This document shows positions 13,896 to 22,646 of a DNA stretch of 35,263 nucleotides, piece by piece. The stretch comes from Robiginitomaculum sp. GTDB lineage: Bacteria > Pseudomonadota > Alphaproteobacteria > Caulobacterales > Maricaulaceae. The position numbers and the translations under genes are program-made. Position 1 is the stretch's first letter. Every line of letters starts with the position of its first letter. Location: contig JAESUG010000005.1 of NCBI GenBank assembly GCA_016763185.1, positions 1 to 35,263 of the forward strand. The letters run 5' to 3'. The notes beneath the pieces were generated by a model. It was not told the origin of the DNA and did no database searches. It saw only the letters and a list, made by a program, of their open reading frames with translations.

Positions 13896-15263
13896 ATGAA
13901 CACACAGAATATGCCCGGCGCACCCGATGTAACCTCAATCGATGACAGCATTAAAGACATGCTGCATTTGGCCAAACAAGCAGGCGCGATGCACGCTGAA
14001 ACCATTGTGGTCGTCACCCGAAACATTGCCGTTAGTGTTCGCGATGGCGCGGTGGAAGAAGTGGAAAGTTCCGAATCAAATGATCTTGGTTTGCGCGTTT
14101 TAATCGGCCAGCAACAAGCGTGCGTATCTTCGTCTGATCTGTCGCGTTCAGGTTTGCAAAAAATGGCCGAACGAGCCTGTGCGATGGCGAAGCAAGCTCC
14201 CGAAGACCCGTATTGTGGCTTGGCCGAGCCGGAGCAAGTGCAATCGGCAAACCGGGATTTGCAAATATTCGATCCGGTGCAACTTGATATCGAACAACTC
14301 ACCGAACGCGCCTTAGCTGCCGAGGCTGCAGCTTTAGCTGTCTCTGGTGTGAACCTTCCCGCCACCGCCAGTGCCAGTTGGTCGACCGGCGCGGTTTGCC
14401 ACCGAGCCAGCAATGGCTTGTTTCGTTCCAGCATTAATTCTTTTCACGGTCATTCGGTGATGGCGTTGGCGGAGCGTGATGAGGCGATGGAGCGAGATTG
14501 GGCGCAATCGGGCACAAGGTGGCTCGAAGACTTGCGCGATCCATCTGATATCGGCACTGAGGCTGGAGGCCGGGCCGTGGCCCGCTTGGGCGCACGCAAA
14601 GGCAAAGGCGGTACCATGGCCGTTTTGTTTGAACCGCGTACCGCCAAATCTTTGTTGGGTATGTTTTTAGGCGGGATCACCGGCGCGTCCGTTGCCCGTG
14701 GTGTATCATTTTTGAAGGACCATATGAATGAGCTGGTGTTTGCACCGGATATCAATATTCTTGAGGACCCGTTTCGGCTCCGTGGGTCCAGCTCCAGCGA
14801 AATTGATAGCGAGGGTATTGCAAGACAAGCCCGCAATTTAATTGAAAATGGCCGTTTGACTAGCTGGGTGCATAACCTGTCCTCGGCGCGACAATTGGGT
14901 GAGGCGCCGACCGGCCATGGTGCTACTGGTATTGGCTCGCCGCCGGGTACGCGATTAAGCAATGTGGTGTTGGCGGCAGGTGAAAAATCACCGGAACAAT
15001 TAATGAAGCAAATGGGCCAAGGTCTGGTGGTAACCGACAGTTTCGGCGCGAGCTTTAACAGTGGTACCGGTGACTGGTCGGTGGGTATTGCCGGGTTTTA
15101 TTTTGATGGCGAGCAGCGAACCCAGCCGTTTTGCGAGATGACGGTGGCGGGTAATATGTTGGATATTTTCAAAATTCTGGTTCCGGCTTCGGACCTTAAA
15201 TTAGAAGAATCTACCGAATGTCCGTCTTTGCTGGTGCCGGAACTTACCGTCGCTGGTCAATGA
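13896..15263 (+). CDS. pmbA: Metalloprotease-like PmbA/TldE
   Basis: PmbA (TldE) pairs with TldD in a cytoplasmic metalloprotease that processes microcin B17 and degrades CcdA in E. coli. TldD is the catalytic partner and is not in this window. The sequence is a typical alphaproteobacterial PmbA: GAMHAETIVVVTRN, SVRDGAVEEVESSESNDLGL, RVLIGQQQACVSSSDLS, then TGHGATGIGSPPGTRLSNVV and the end AGNMLDIFKILVPASDL. I moved the start from the TTG at 13860 to the ATG at 13896, giving 455 residues; no strong ribosome-binding site helps. The stop overlaps the next start as ATGA, so the two genes are coupled. It heads the envelope cluster by position only. Confidence 0.9.
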   Translation: MNTQNMPGAPDVTSIDDSIKDMLHLAKQAGAMHAETIVVVTRNIAVSVRDGAVEEVESSESNDLGLRVLIGQQQACVSSSDLSRSGLQKMAERACAMAKQAPEDPYCGLAEPEQVQSANRDLQIFDPVQLDIEQLTERALAAEAAALAVSGVNLPATASASWSTGAVCHRASNGLFRSSINSFHGHSVMALAERDEAMERDWAQSGTRWLEDLRDPSDIGTEAGGRAVARLGARKGKGGTMAVLFEPRTAKSLLGMFLGGITGASVARGVSFLKDHMNELVFAPDINILEDPFRLRGSSSSEIDSEGIARQARNLIENGRLTSWVHNLSSARQLGEAPTGHGATGIGSPPGTRLSNVVLAAGEKSPEQLMKQMGQGLVVTDSFGASFNSGTGDWSVGIAGFYFDGEQRTQPFCEMTVAGNMLDIFKILVPASDLKLEESTECPSLLVPELTVAGQ

Positions 15264-16039
15264 GCCAAGCCACGCCCGCACAGGATTTAAGCTTATTGGA
15301 AACTGCGGCCAGAGGCGCCGGGGCGTTGGCGATGCACTGGTTCGCCAACCCAGGCAAGGTGTGGGATAAAGGCGATCAGCACCCAGTGACCGAAGCAGAT
15401 CTGGCGGTCGACCAACAATTAAAGGAAGTTTTACGAGCCGCACGGCCTGATTATGGTTGGCTATCCGAGGAAACCGTTGATGACCGCTCAAGATTACATG
15501 CGGCGCGGGTGTTTATAGTGGACCCGATTGATGGCACCCGCGCTTTTATCCAAGGCAAGCCGCATTTTAGCATATCCATAGCCATCGTCGAAAAGGGTCG
15601 TCCGATCGCTGGCGCGGTGTTTAATCCAGCATTGGATGAAATGTATTTGGCCGCCAAAGATAAGGGTGCCAGTCTTAATGGCGAACCGATCCGCATTCGC
15701 ACGTGCGCCAGTTTACTGGACTGTCGGATGATTGCCAATGAGGGTTTGTTTCGACAAAAACATTGGCGTGAAAGCTGGCCTGCTATGCAATATTGCACCC
15801 GTAACTCGATGGCGTACCGCATTGCATTGGTGGCCAGTGGCGCACACGATGTGACGTTGACCTTGCGCCCCAAATCGGATTGGGATTTGGCCGCCGCTGA
15901 TCTCATTGCCAATGAAGCGGGCGCGACAATTACTGACCCCGATGGGGTTGCGTTTGCATATAACTTGCCAAGTGTCACCAAATCCGGTGTGATCTGCGCT
16001 GGCCGAACCTTGCATGATTTGATAAGACAGCGCATGTGA
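15260..16039 (+). CDS. Inositol monophosphatase family phosphatase (CysQ-like)
   Basis: This is a Mg-dependent phosphatase of the IMPase/FBPase/CysQ superfamily. The 259-residue protein has SEE (69-71), the metal site VDPIDGTRAF (87-96) and SDWDLAAADLI (206-216), the WDxAA signature. Substrates in the family include 3'-phosphoadenosine 5'-phosphate, inositol phosphates and histidinol phosphate; motifs alone do not decide. The GKPHFSISIAIVEKG stretch resembles CysQ-type 3'(2'),5'-bisphosphate nucleotidases. The start at 15260 overlaps the pmbA stop by four bases (ATGA), replacing the ORF-track 15218. The DUF4170 gene follows 25 bp later, a pairing I associate with Alphaproteobacteria. Confidence 0.87.
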   Translation: MSQATPAQDLSLLETAARGAGALAMHWFANPGKVWDKGDQHPVTEADLAVDQQLKEVLRAARPDYGWLSEETVDDRSRLHAARVFIVDPIDGTRAFIQGKPHFSISIAIVEKGRPIAGAVFNPALDEMYLAAKDKGASLNGEPIRIRTCASLLDCRMIANEGLFRQKHWRESWPAMQYCTRNSMAYRIALVASGAHDVTLTLRPKSDWDLAAADLIANEAGATITDPDGVAFAYNLPSVTKSGVICAGRTLHDLIRQRM

Positions 16040-16064
16040 ACTAGCAAAGGAAACTCAAATTCCC

Positions 16065-16331
16065 ATGAGCAATAAACCTGATAATAACGACAGCAAAGAA
16101 CCGCAACTCTTACATATCGTATTGGGCGGTGAATTGGTAGATGTACGAAAAACTAGGTTCCAGGATTTATCCAACATAGATTTTGTCGGCGCCTATCCAA
16201 ATTACAGCCTGGCCTTTACCGCATGGAAAGGCGCAGCCCAGCGCTCCGTAGACAATGCCCATATGCGGTATTTCATTATTCATGCTCATCGCTTGTTTGA
16301 CCCGGAACACGATCATCACGACGAGCACTAA
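16065..16331 (+). CDS. DUF4170 family small protein
   Basis: This 88-residue soluble protein has the DUF4170 pattern: LHIVLGGELVDVRKTRFQDL, then DFVGAYPNYSLAFTAWKG and VDNAHMRYFIIHAHRL. The C-terminus is His/Asp/Glu-rich (DPEHDHHDEH), which could bind metal. No function is known to me for the family. It sits between the phosphatase gene (25 bp gap) and the MsbA-like transporter (7 bp gap), so it is almost certainly co-transcribed with both. That placement hints at a role tied to the envelope or the phosphatase, but this is inference only. Confidence 0.82.
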   Translation: MSNKPDNNDSKEPQLLHIVLGGELVDVRKTRFQDLSNIDFVGAYPNYSLAFTAWKGAAQRSVDNAHMRYFIIHAHRLFDPEHDHHDEH

Positions 16332-16338
16332 ATCCTCC

Positions 16339-18051
16339 ATGCCTTCGCGGCTATGGCACCAATTGGTGCGCCCGCATCTTGGCTTGGGTTTGTGGGCGGT
16401 GCCGGCAATGGTGCTGGTGGCGGCAGCAACCAGTGCGTATCCGTTATTGGTCAATTTTGCGTTTGAATTGCTAGAAACGAGCGACCCACGTATTTTCAGC
16501 CTTGTGCCTATGGTGTTGATCGCCGTGGCCTTGGTAAAGTCCGTTGCGCTTTATATTCAAGTTTTACTGACCAATGCCTTGGGGCTTCGGGTGGTGCGCG
16601 ATTTACAAACATTGATGTTTTGCCACGTCCAAAAGCTCGATATCAGCCAGCTAAGCCATGATGCCGGTGGCTTGTTGGTGTCGCGCTTTACCAATGATGT
16701 GAACTTGGCCAAAGAAGCCTTGGTTCGGGCCTCAAACAATTTGGTTCGTGATGTATTGGTGGTGGCGGGCTCGTTGGCCGCGATGTTTTATCTGAACTGG
16801 CAATTGGCGTTGATCATTTTGGTGATTTACCCGTTGGCCACTTTCCCGGTGATCTGGTTAGGTAAACGAGTGCGCGCGCTATCCTTGGCGGCCCAGCACC
16901 AAATCGGAACGCTAACCGCATTATTGGCCGAGAATATCGCAGGCACTGCCATGGTTCGCGCGTTCGAACTGGAAGCCCACGAACAACAACGGGCCGATGC
17001 CAGTTTTGCCGGGCGCTATGCCTTGGCGATGAAACTCACCGCGACCAAAGCCGCCGTTGACCCGTTTTTAGAAGTGTTGGGGGCTGTTGCCTTGGCCGCA
17101 GTGCTGGGCTTTGCTGGCTGGCGGGCGCTACATGGCACATCAGCATTGCCGGAATTAATGGGGTTTATTACCGCATTGGCCAGCCTTGCACCATCAGCGC
17201 GGGCTTTGGGTACGTTAAATGCGGTTTGGCAAGAGGGCATGGCCGCCTTGGGCCGGGCGTTTGATGTATTGGACGAGCGCCCAAAAATCACCCAATCACC
17301 CACCGCCAAGCCATTACAAATACCCGCTGGCGAAGTGAAATTGGAACATGTTAATTTTGCCTATGGCACGGATGTTGCGGCACTCACTGACATTTCATTT
17401 ACCGCTAAACCGGGACAAACTTTGGCGCTGGTCGGGCCGTCGGGTGCCGGAAAAACCAGTATTTTTAATTTGCTATTGCGGTTTTACGACCCGCAAAGCG
17501 GGCAGGTGCTTATTGATGGACAAGACATTACCGAAGTTGAACTTCCCAGCTTGCGCCATGCCATTTCGATGGTCGCCCAGCACCCGGTATTGTTTGACGA
17601 CACGGTACGCGCCAATATCGCCTTTGGGCAATTGGATGCCAGTGATGAGGAAATTAAAGACGCCGCCAAAGCCGCTGCCGCGTTGGGTTTTATTGAGGCG
17701 CTTCCCCAAGGTTTTGCCACACCGGTTGGTGAAAATGGCAACCGACTTTCGGGCGGACAACGCCAACGGATTGCTATTGCGCGGGCAATCTTAAAAGACG
17801 CACCGATATTACTGCTCGACGAAGCCACCAGCGCCTTGGACAGCACAGCAGAGGCCGAGGTGCAAAACGCTTTGGCCAAGCTTGCCGCCGGGCGTACGAC
17901 TTTGGTCATTGCCCATCGCTTGGCTACGGTGCAAAACGCCGATCAGATTTTGGTGCTGGAGAACGGGCGGATTGTCGAAACCGGCACCCATGCTCAATTA
18001 TGCGCCGCCAATGGCTTGTATAGCGAGCTGGCCAAAGGGCAATTGCGATAA
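16339..18051 (+). CDS. MsbA-type ABC exporter (probable lipid A flippase)
   Basis: This half-size ABC exporter of 570 residues has a six-helix membrane domain (about 15-285) fused to an ATPase domain. Walker A is GPSGAGKT (366-373), the signature is LSGGQ (470-474), Walker B is ILLLDEA (490-496) and the switch histidine is H526. All sites are intact, so a homodimer should be active. MsbA flips lipid A-core across the inner membrane. The downstream DUF374-waaA-lpxK-lpxL block makes that role likely, though close relatives export other lipids or peptides. I chose the ATG at 16339 rather than 16255: it lies 7 bp after the DUF4170 stop and begins the membrane domain cleanly. Confidence 0.87.
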   Translation: MPSRLWHQLVRPHLGLGLWAVPAMVLVAAATSAYPLLVNFAFELLETSDPRIFSLVPMVLIAVALVKSVALYIQVLLTNALGLRVVRDLQTLMFCHVQKLDISQLSHDAGGLLVSRFTNDVNLAKEALVRASNNLVRDVLVVAGSLAAMFYLNWQLALIILVIYPLATFPVIWLGKRVRALSLAAQHQIGTLTALLAENIAGTAMVRAFELEAHEQQRADASFAGRYALAMKLTATKAAVDPFLEVLGAVALAAVLGFAGWRALHGTSALPELMGFITALASLAPSARALGTLNAVWQEGMAALGRAFDVLDERPKITQSPTAKPLQIPAGEVKLEHVNFAYGTDVAALTDISFTAKPGQTLALVGPSGAGKTSIFNLLLRFYDPQSGQVLIDGQDITEVELPSLRHAISMVAQHPVLFDDTVRANIAFGQLDASDEEIKDAAKAAAALGFIEALPQGFATPVGENGNRLSGGQRQRIAIARAILKDAPILLLDEATSALDSTAEAEVQNALAKLAAGRTTLVIAHRLATVQNADQILVLENGRIVETGTHAQLCAANGLYSELAKGQLR

Positions 18052-18052
18052 A

Positions 18053-18712
18053 TTATTCGCGCCGCAAAATGGTATCGACCAATAGATTGCCCAACCGGTT
18101 TTCCATAAATTCGGCTTTGACCGCCGCCGGGTCGTATTCATTGACCACCCAGTCGGAAAAGCTCATCGGTTTTTTCTTGGCAAAGTCCAAATAGCTTTGG
18201 AAGAAAAAATCAAGCATTCCAGTTTTACCGGCTTTGACGTGTAGATATTTCAATGAAAGCTGTTGCATGGCCTGTTCAATGGGCTGACCCTTGGTAAAAT
18301 GCATATAAAGCGCCGCCATAAACCCGGCCCGGTCCGCACCAGATTTACAATGCATCAGGGCTGGCGTTTCAATACGGGCAAATAAATCACGAGCGCCAAA
18401 AATAATTTCACTTGGATGCGTATCGCGAGACTTTACGGTGAAGTTTTCCAAGTGCACGCCATGCTTGGCACAGGCCTCAACCTCCAGCGCATGAAAACCG
18501 CTTTGCAACCCGCCGCGTAAATTGATGATGGTACGAATACCCTGTTTGGCCCAGTTTTCGATTTGGTCGGGCGAGGGCTGATTGCTGCGCACCATGTCAT
18601 CGGATATCCAGTATTGGTTTTGAAACCAAACCCGCAAAAAGCCATGATCGCGCCACATCAGATCGGTTTTGGCATTTTTTCGGCCCTGAGGGGTGGTTAG
18701 ATCAAAGGTCAT
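18053..18712 (-). CDS. Tyrosine/dual-specificity phosphatase-like protein
   Basis: This 219-residue protein has the cysteine-phosphatase loop HCKSGADRAG (121-130), so C122 is the nucleophile and R128 binds phosphate. D97 in KSRDTHP is a candidate general acid. INLRGG (63-68), shortly before, is typical of bacterial members. No signal peptide or TM segment is evident, so it should be cytoplasmic. Such folds act on phosphoproteins, inositol polyphosphates or lipid phosphates. It is the only minus-strand gene in the lipid A cluster. Its stop is one base from the msbA-like stop, and its start lies 37 bp from the divergent DUF374 gene. An envelope-linked role is a guess from position. Confidence 0.82.
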   Translation of the reverse strand: MTFDLTTPQGRKNAKTDLMWRDHGFLRVWFQNQYWISDDMVRSNQPSPDQIENWAKQGIRTIINLRGGLQSGFHALEVEACAKHGVHLENFTVKSRDTHPSEIIFGARDLFARIETPALMHCKSGADRAGFMAALYMHFTKGQPIEQAMQQLSLKYLHVKAGKTGMLDFFFQSYLDFAKKKPMSFSDWVVNEYDPAAVKAEFMENRLGNLLVDTILRRE

Positions 18713-18749
18713 GGGTGCCTTTTCGTTTCAGACGCGCTAAACAAGAAAA

Positions 18750-19463
18750 ATGAGTAAGAAATTATTTCGCGCCAAATCGGTTCAATATATGCTAGCCGTG
18801 ATTTTGGCCGGATATATGAAATGGGTCAAGCGCACGACGCGTTGGCAGGTTGAGGGGCAAGAAATTGTCGACCCGATCTGGGCCGGTGGCAAAGGGGTTA
18901 TCGCTGTCTTATGGCATGCCCGTGTATTGATGACCATTGCCGGCTGGCCGTTGGACAAACCACCTGCCAAACAGCCGCCTAGTATGTTAATTTCGTTATC
19001 GCCCGATGGAGAATTTATCGCACGCGCCACTAAAATATTAGGTTTCGATGTCATTCGAGGCTCGGCGGGTAACCCTAAAAAGATCAACAAAAACAAAGGC
19101 GGCCTTCGCGCATTTCGAGCGATGATGACCCATGTGCAGGCCAATGGCTGTGTGGCGCTCACCCCCGATGGCCCACGCGGACCCCGGCATGAGGCCAGCT
19201 TGGGCGCAGTGCAATTGGCGGCCAAAACCGGTGCGCCGATCCTGTGTTTTGGCTGGTCCACCACTCGTGCTTTATTTTTCAAGACATGGGACCGGTTTTG
19301 CTTGCCGCTCCCATTTGGACGCGGGATGATTGTTTGGGAGGGGCCAATTTTGGTGCCAGCCAATGCCGATGCAGAAATATTGGAAGCCAAACGGCTTGAG
19401 ATGCAAATCAAACTTATTTCAGCAACCCAGCGCGCCGATCAAGCCTGTGGTCACCTCTTATGA
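18750..19463 (+). CDS. DUF374 lysophospholipid acyltransferase-like protein
   Basis: This 237-residue protein is of the DUF374 branch of the LPLAT superfamily. H56 in LWHARVL is the likely catalytic His. SLSPDGEFIARATKILGF (83-100) and TPDGPRGPRHEA (138-149) are the family blocks. Its N-terminus (QYMLAVILAGYM) probably contacts the membrane. LpxJ of epsilonproteobacteria, a lipid A secondary acyltransferase, belongs to DUF374, which with the waaA-lpxK neighbours suggests a similar job here. The alphaproteobacterial members are less well described. It overlaps waaA by four bases (ATGA) and leads the four-gene run to lpxL. Confidence 0.85.
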   Translation: MSKKLFRAKSVQYMLAVILAGYMKWVKRTTRWQVEGQEIVDPIWAGGKGVIAVLWHARVLMTIAGWPLDKPPAKQPPSMLISLSPDGEFIARATKILGFDVIRGSAGNPKKINKNKGGLRAFRAMMTHVQANGCVALTPDGPRGPRHEASLGAVQLAAKTGAPILCFGWSTTRALFFKTWDRFCLPLPFGRGMIVWEGPILVPANADAEILEAKRLEMQIKLISATQRADQACGHLL

Positions 19464-20725
19464 AGCGTCCGTTCTCACTTTGGTTGTATCTGTGCCTTAG
19501 TCATTGGTTCGGGTGGTTGTACCGTTCATTGATCGCTGTGCGCGTTTGGCAGGGCAAGGAAGACCGCGCCCGGATCAAGGAACGGTTTGGCAAAGCCTCG
19601 GCAATCCGCCCCAATGGTCAATTGGTGTGGATACATGGGGCCAGTGTTGGCGAGTGCATATTGGCCTTAGCTTTGGCCGAGAAACTGCGTGGCGCGCGGT
19701 CTGATCTGTCGTTTTTATTTACGTCGGGCACGCGGACCTCGGCCAAACTATTGGTGGATGCGGGTCATTTACACCAATTTTTGCCGGTGGATACACCAAC
19801 TGCGATGCGCCGGTTTGTCAGCCATTGGCGGCCTGATCTGGTGATATTGCTCGAATCCGAAATTTGGCCAAACTTGCTGAACAGTGTCAAAGCCACGGAT
19901 ACGCCGTTGGTATTGGTCAATGCGCGGTTAAATACTGGTTCACGAAATAAATGGACCAAGCGCCCTAGGTTAAGCAAAGCATTGTTCGAACAATTTAACT
20001 GGATCAGTGCTGCCGATCAACCAACTGCGGATTTTGTCAGTCAGCTAACCGGAAAAATGCCGCCAATGCTGGGCAATCTAAAACTGCTAGCGACGCCAGC
20101 ACAGGATGAGCCTGCGTGGGTGCAACAATTGCAAAATACGATTGCTGCCCGCCCAGTTTGGCTGGCGGCCTCCATCCATGCTTATGAAGATGAAGTGATC
20201 ATTGAGGCCCATCGAAAGGTCATTGAACAACAACCAAATGCGCTATTGATATTGGCCCCGCGCCATCCCGAACGGGGCGAAAAGATCGCAGCGCTTTGTA
20301 GCAAAGCTGGTTTTTCGAACACAAGATGGAGCCAACAACAGCCGCCAACTGGCGCGGTGTTTATCGCCGATACCATTGGTGATATGCAAGCCTGGCTCAG
20401 CTTGGCAACTATTGTGTTCGTTGGTGGCTCTATTGGTGCGGGCACCGGCCATAATCCGTTGGAGGCGGTGCGGGCTAACCTGCCGGTGATATCGGGCAAA
20501 TACGTGGCCAGCTTTGCCGATATTTATCAGGCTTTGGACAAATTGTCCGCCGTGCAATGGGTGACCAATGCCTCTGAACTGGCCGATGCTGTGCTGCATC
20601 CACCCACAAACGCTCAAACCTTGGCTGCTACCCATTGGTTGCAACAAGCAGCAGATGGACTGGGCCAGCAAGTACGAGTAGCTTTGTTGTCTTATCTGGA
20701 TGAAAAGCATGATGCGCCCACCTGA
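19460..20725 (+). CDS. waaA: 3-deoxy-D-manno-octulosonic acid (Kdo) transferase
   Basis: WaaA transfers one or two Kdo residues from CMP-Kdo to lipid IVA at the inner membrane. The 421-residue GT30 protein has an N-terminal membrane anchor (about 6-26) and HGASVGE (59-65), containing the probable catalytic glutamate. ESEIWPN is at 130-136, and the C-terminal half holds FVGGSIGAGTGHNPLEA. The family usually has GGS(L/F).xxGGHN here; the GAGTGHN form is a mild variant. The start overlaps the DUF374 stop and the end overlaps lpxK by a few codons, so expression is tightly coupled. Whether it adds one or two Kdo cannot be read from sequence. Confidence 0.95.
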   Translation: MKRPFSLWLYLCLSHWFGWLYRSLIAVRVWQGKEDRARIKERFGKASAIRPNGQLVWIHGASVGECILALALAEKLRGARSDLSFLFTSGTRTSAKLLVDAGHLHQFLPVDTPTAMRRFVSHWRPDLVILLESEIWPNLLNSVKATDTPLVLVNARLNTGSRNKWTKRPRLSKALFEQFNWISAADQPTADFVSQLTGKMPPMLGNLKLLATPAQDEPAWVQQLQNTIAARPVWLAASIHAYEDEVIIEAHRKVIEQQPNALLILAPRHPERGEKIAALCSKAGFSNTRWSQQQPPTGAVFIADTIGDMQAWLSLATIVFVGGSIGAGTGHNPLEAVRANLPVISGKYVASFADIYQALDKLSAVQWVTNASELADAVLHPPTNAQTLAATHWLQQAADGLGQQVRVALLSYLDEKHDAPT

Positions 20726-21686
20726 ATTTTGGCAACACCTTGATGGCCGTGCGGCGGCACCGGTGACCCGCAGTCTGCTTACGCCGATGAGCTGGCTCTA
20801 TGACCGGCTGGCACAAAGACGCAGCGCCAAAATTGTGCCAACCAAAGTTTCAGTACCGGTGATCTGCATTGGCAATATTACCGTTGGCGGTACGGGCAAG
20901 ACACCGTTGGCTCTGTTGGTGGCAAAGACATTGCTAGGCCAAGGTGTGCAACCAGCATTTTTATCGCGTGGCTATGGTGGGCAACAGCGCAGTTCGGTGC
21001 AGGTGGACTTGAAGTTACACGGCTTTGCGGATGTGGGTGATGAGCCGTTATTACTGGCAAAAACTGCCCCAACCTTTGTGGGGCGGGACCGGGTGGCCAG
21101 TGCAAAGTTGGCGATTGCGGGTGGGGCGCAGGTGTTGATATTGGATGATGGTTTTCAAAATCCCAGTTTGGCCAAGGATTTGTCGGTTTTGGTGATTGAT
21201 GCCGGGGCTGGTCATGGCAATGGGCGAATATTTCCCGCTGGGCCATTGCGTGAACCCGTGGCGCGGGCGCTCAACCGTGCGGACGCAGTGGTGCTGGTTG
21301 GGGCGGGTCCGCAACCGAATTTGGCGGGGTTTACTGGACCGATGCTGCGGGCAAATATAAGGGCTCGCCAACCGGTACCAACCGGTAAATTATTGGCATT
21401 TGCCGGTATTGGCAGGCCGCAGAAATTTTTTGATCATATACGCGAAGCCGGGGCCGATCTGGAACAAGAAATAGCCTTTGCCGATCATCACGCCTATCGG
21501 GCCAAGGATGTGGCCAACTTGTTTGCTTGGACAACAAGGTCCGGCATTCGGTTGATCACGACGGAAAAAGATATTTTGCGCTGGCCCGAAGAAACCCGTG
21601 ATCAGGTGTTGGTTTGGGCAATAGACATGGTGTTTGAGCACCCTGGTGATCTGGTGCAAGTTTTACAAAAAGCCAACATCCGATGA
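20712..21686 (+). CDS. lpxK: Tetraacyldisaccharide 4'-kinase LpxK
   Basis: LpxK phosphorylates the 4' position of the tetraacyl disaccharide to form lipid IVA. The 324-residue protein has an N-terminal membrane-associated helix (SLLTPMSWLYDRLA), the P-loop GNITVGGTGKT (54-64) and LILDDGFQN (142-150) with catalytic Asp residues. GRIFPAGPLREP is also typical. Three starts are possible (20700, 20709, 20712). I prefer 20712, since MRPPEFW resembles family N-termini, but no ribosome-binding site separates them. It overlaps waaA and shares ATGA with the next gene. The enzyme acts before WaaA in the pathway. Confidence 0.95.
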   Translation: MRPPEFWQHLDGRAAAPVTRSLLTPMSWLYDRLAQRRSAKIVPTKVSVPVICIGNITVGGTGKTPLALLVAKTLLGQGVQPAFLSRGYGGQQRSSVQVDLKLHGFADVGDEPLLLAKTAPTFVGRDRVASAKLAIAGGAQVLILDDGFQNPSLAKDLSVLVIDAGAGHGNGRIFPAGPLREPVARALNRADAVVLVGAGPQPNLAGFTGPMLRANIRARQPVPTGKLLAFAGIGRPQKFFDHIREAGADLEQEIAFADHHAYRAKDVANLFAWTTRSGIRLITTEKDILRWPEETRDQVLVWAIDMVFEHPGDLVQVLQKANIR

Positions 21687-22600
21687 GCCAACAAGCAAAT
21701 GCAAGCAAATGGCAACGAGTGCAATGGCGCATTGAAGCCGGGTTGTGGTTTATGGTGATGGGCCTGTTTCGGGTGTTGCCGATTGAGCAAGCATCTGCCG
21801 TTGGTGGGTGGGCTTTGCGGGTTGTTGGGCCATTTACTTCGGCGCACAAAACGGCGCTTACCAATATCAAACTGGTGTTTCCGAAACTATCCACGCTTGA
21901 GGCAAAACGCTTGGCGCTGGCGACGTGGGATAATTTGGGGCGCATTGGGGGTGAATTTCCGCACCTTCGTGGGCTAAACCCTTATCAGACCGATGGCCGG
22001 GTCGAGATCTGTGGGCGCGAGCATTTAACGGCGATTATTAAGAGCGGCAAACCGGCGGTATTGATCTCCGGCCATTTTGCCAATTGGGAGGTGATGGCGG
22101 CGGCCATATGTCTGGGCGGTTTGCCCGCACGGGTTTCCTACCGTCATGCCAATAATCCGTGGATTGATGCTGACATTACCCGCGCGCGCCTTGGCTATGG
22201 TATTCCTGAATTGAGTGCCAAAGGCGGTGTCGGTGCCAAAGAAATGCTCCGAGCGATGGCGCAAGGGCATAGTGTGACGTTTTTGAACGATCAAAAATTT
22301 AATCGTGGCATCGAGGCTCATTTTTTCGGTCATAAACTGATGACCGCCCCCGGCCCGTCGCGTTTGGCATTGCGCTTTGATGCGCCGATTTTACCGGTTT
22401 CGATCGTACGATTGCCCAAAGCGCGGTTTCGAGTTGAGTTTCATCCTCCGATTGCAGCTTCAACGGATCCGGATCATCAGGTGGCGATTGCCCAAACGGT
22501 TGAGAAGATCAATCGCTTTTTAGAGGCTTGTATTATTCGCCATCCTAAAAGCTGGTTTTGGGTACATCGGCGTTGGCCCAAAGACGTGTACCGCAAATAA
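21683..22600 (+). CDS. LpxL/HtrB-type lipid A secondary acyltransferase
   Basis: This 305-residue LPLAT-family protein has a membrane anchor (about 18-33), NLGRIGGEFPH (84-94) and the catalytic HFANWE (131-136, H-x4-E). LNDQKFNRGIEAHFFG follows. These match LpxL/LpxM-type enzymes that add secondary acyl chains to lipid A, usually after Kdo addition. Whether it follows LpxL or LpxM specificity, and the chain length, cannot be decided here, so no symbol is given. It shares ATGA with lpxK and ends the operon before a hairpin at 22602-22623. Confidence 0.9.
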   Translation: MSQQANASKWQRVQWRIEAGLWFMVMGLFRVLPIEQASAVGGWALRVVGPFTSAHKTALTNIKLVFPKLSTLEAKRLALATWDNLGRIGGEFPHLRGLNPYQTDGRVEICGREHLTAIIKSGKPAVLISGHFANWEVMAAAICLGGLPARVSYRHANNPWIDADITRARLGYGIPELSAKGGVGAKEMLRAMAQGHSVTFLNDQKFNRGIEAHFFGHKLMTAPGPSRLALRFDAPILPVSIVRLPKARFRVEFHPPIAASTDPDHQVAIAQTVEKINRFLEACIIRHPKSWFWVHRRWPKDVYRK

Positions 22601-22601
22601 A

Positions 22602-22623
22602 AGCGACCCCCGAAGGGGCCGCT
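22602..22623 (-). terminator. Terminator between convergent lpxL-like and glycine-zipper genes
   Basis: AGCGaCCCC and GGGGcCGCT form a stem with one A-C mismatch and a CGAA loop. On the minus strand it is followed at once by TTTTATTT, a good intrinsic terminator for the gene ending at 22647. On the plus strand there is no T-run, so it serves the lpxL-like gene at best as a 3' hairpin. Confidence 0.65.
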
Positions 22624-22646
22624 AAGTTACGTGGAGCTAGGTGTTT

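Noticed and set aside
20243-20710. 155-aa minus-strand ORF antisense to waaA
   Set aside because: It is a shadow of a strongly supported gene, with no recognisable domain.
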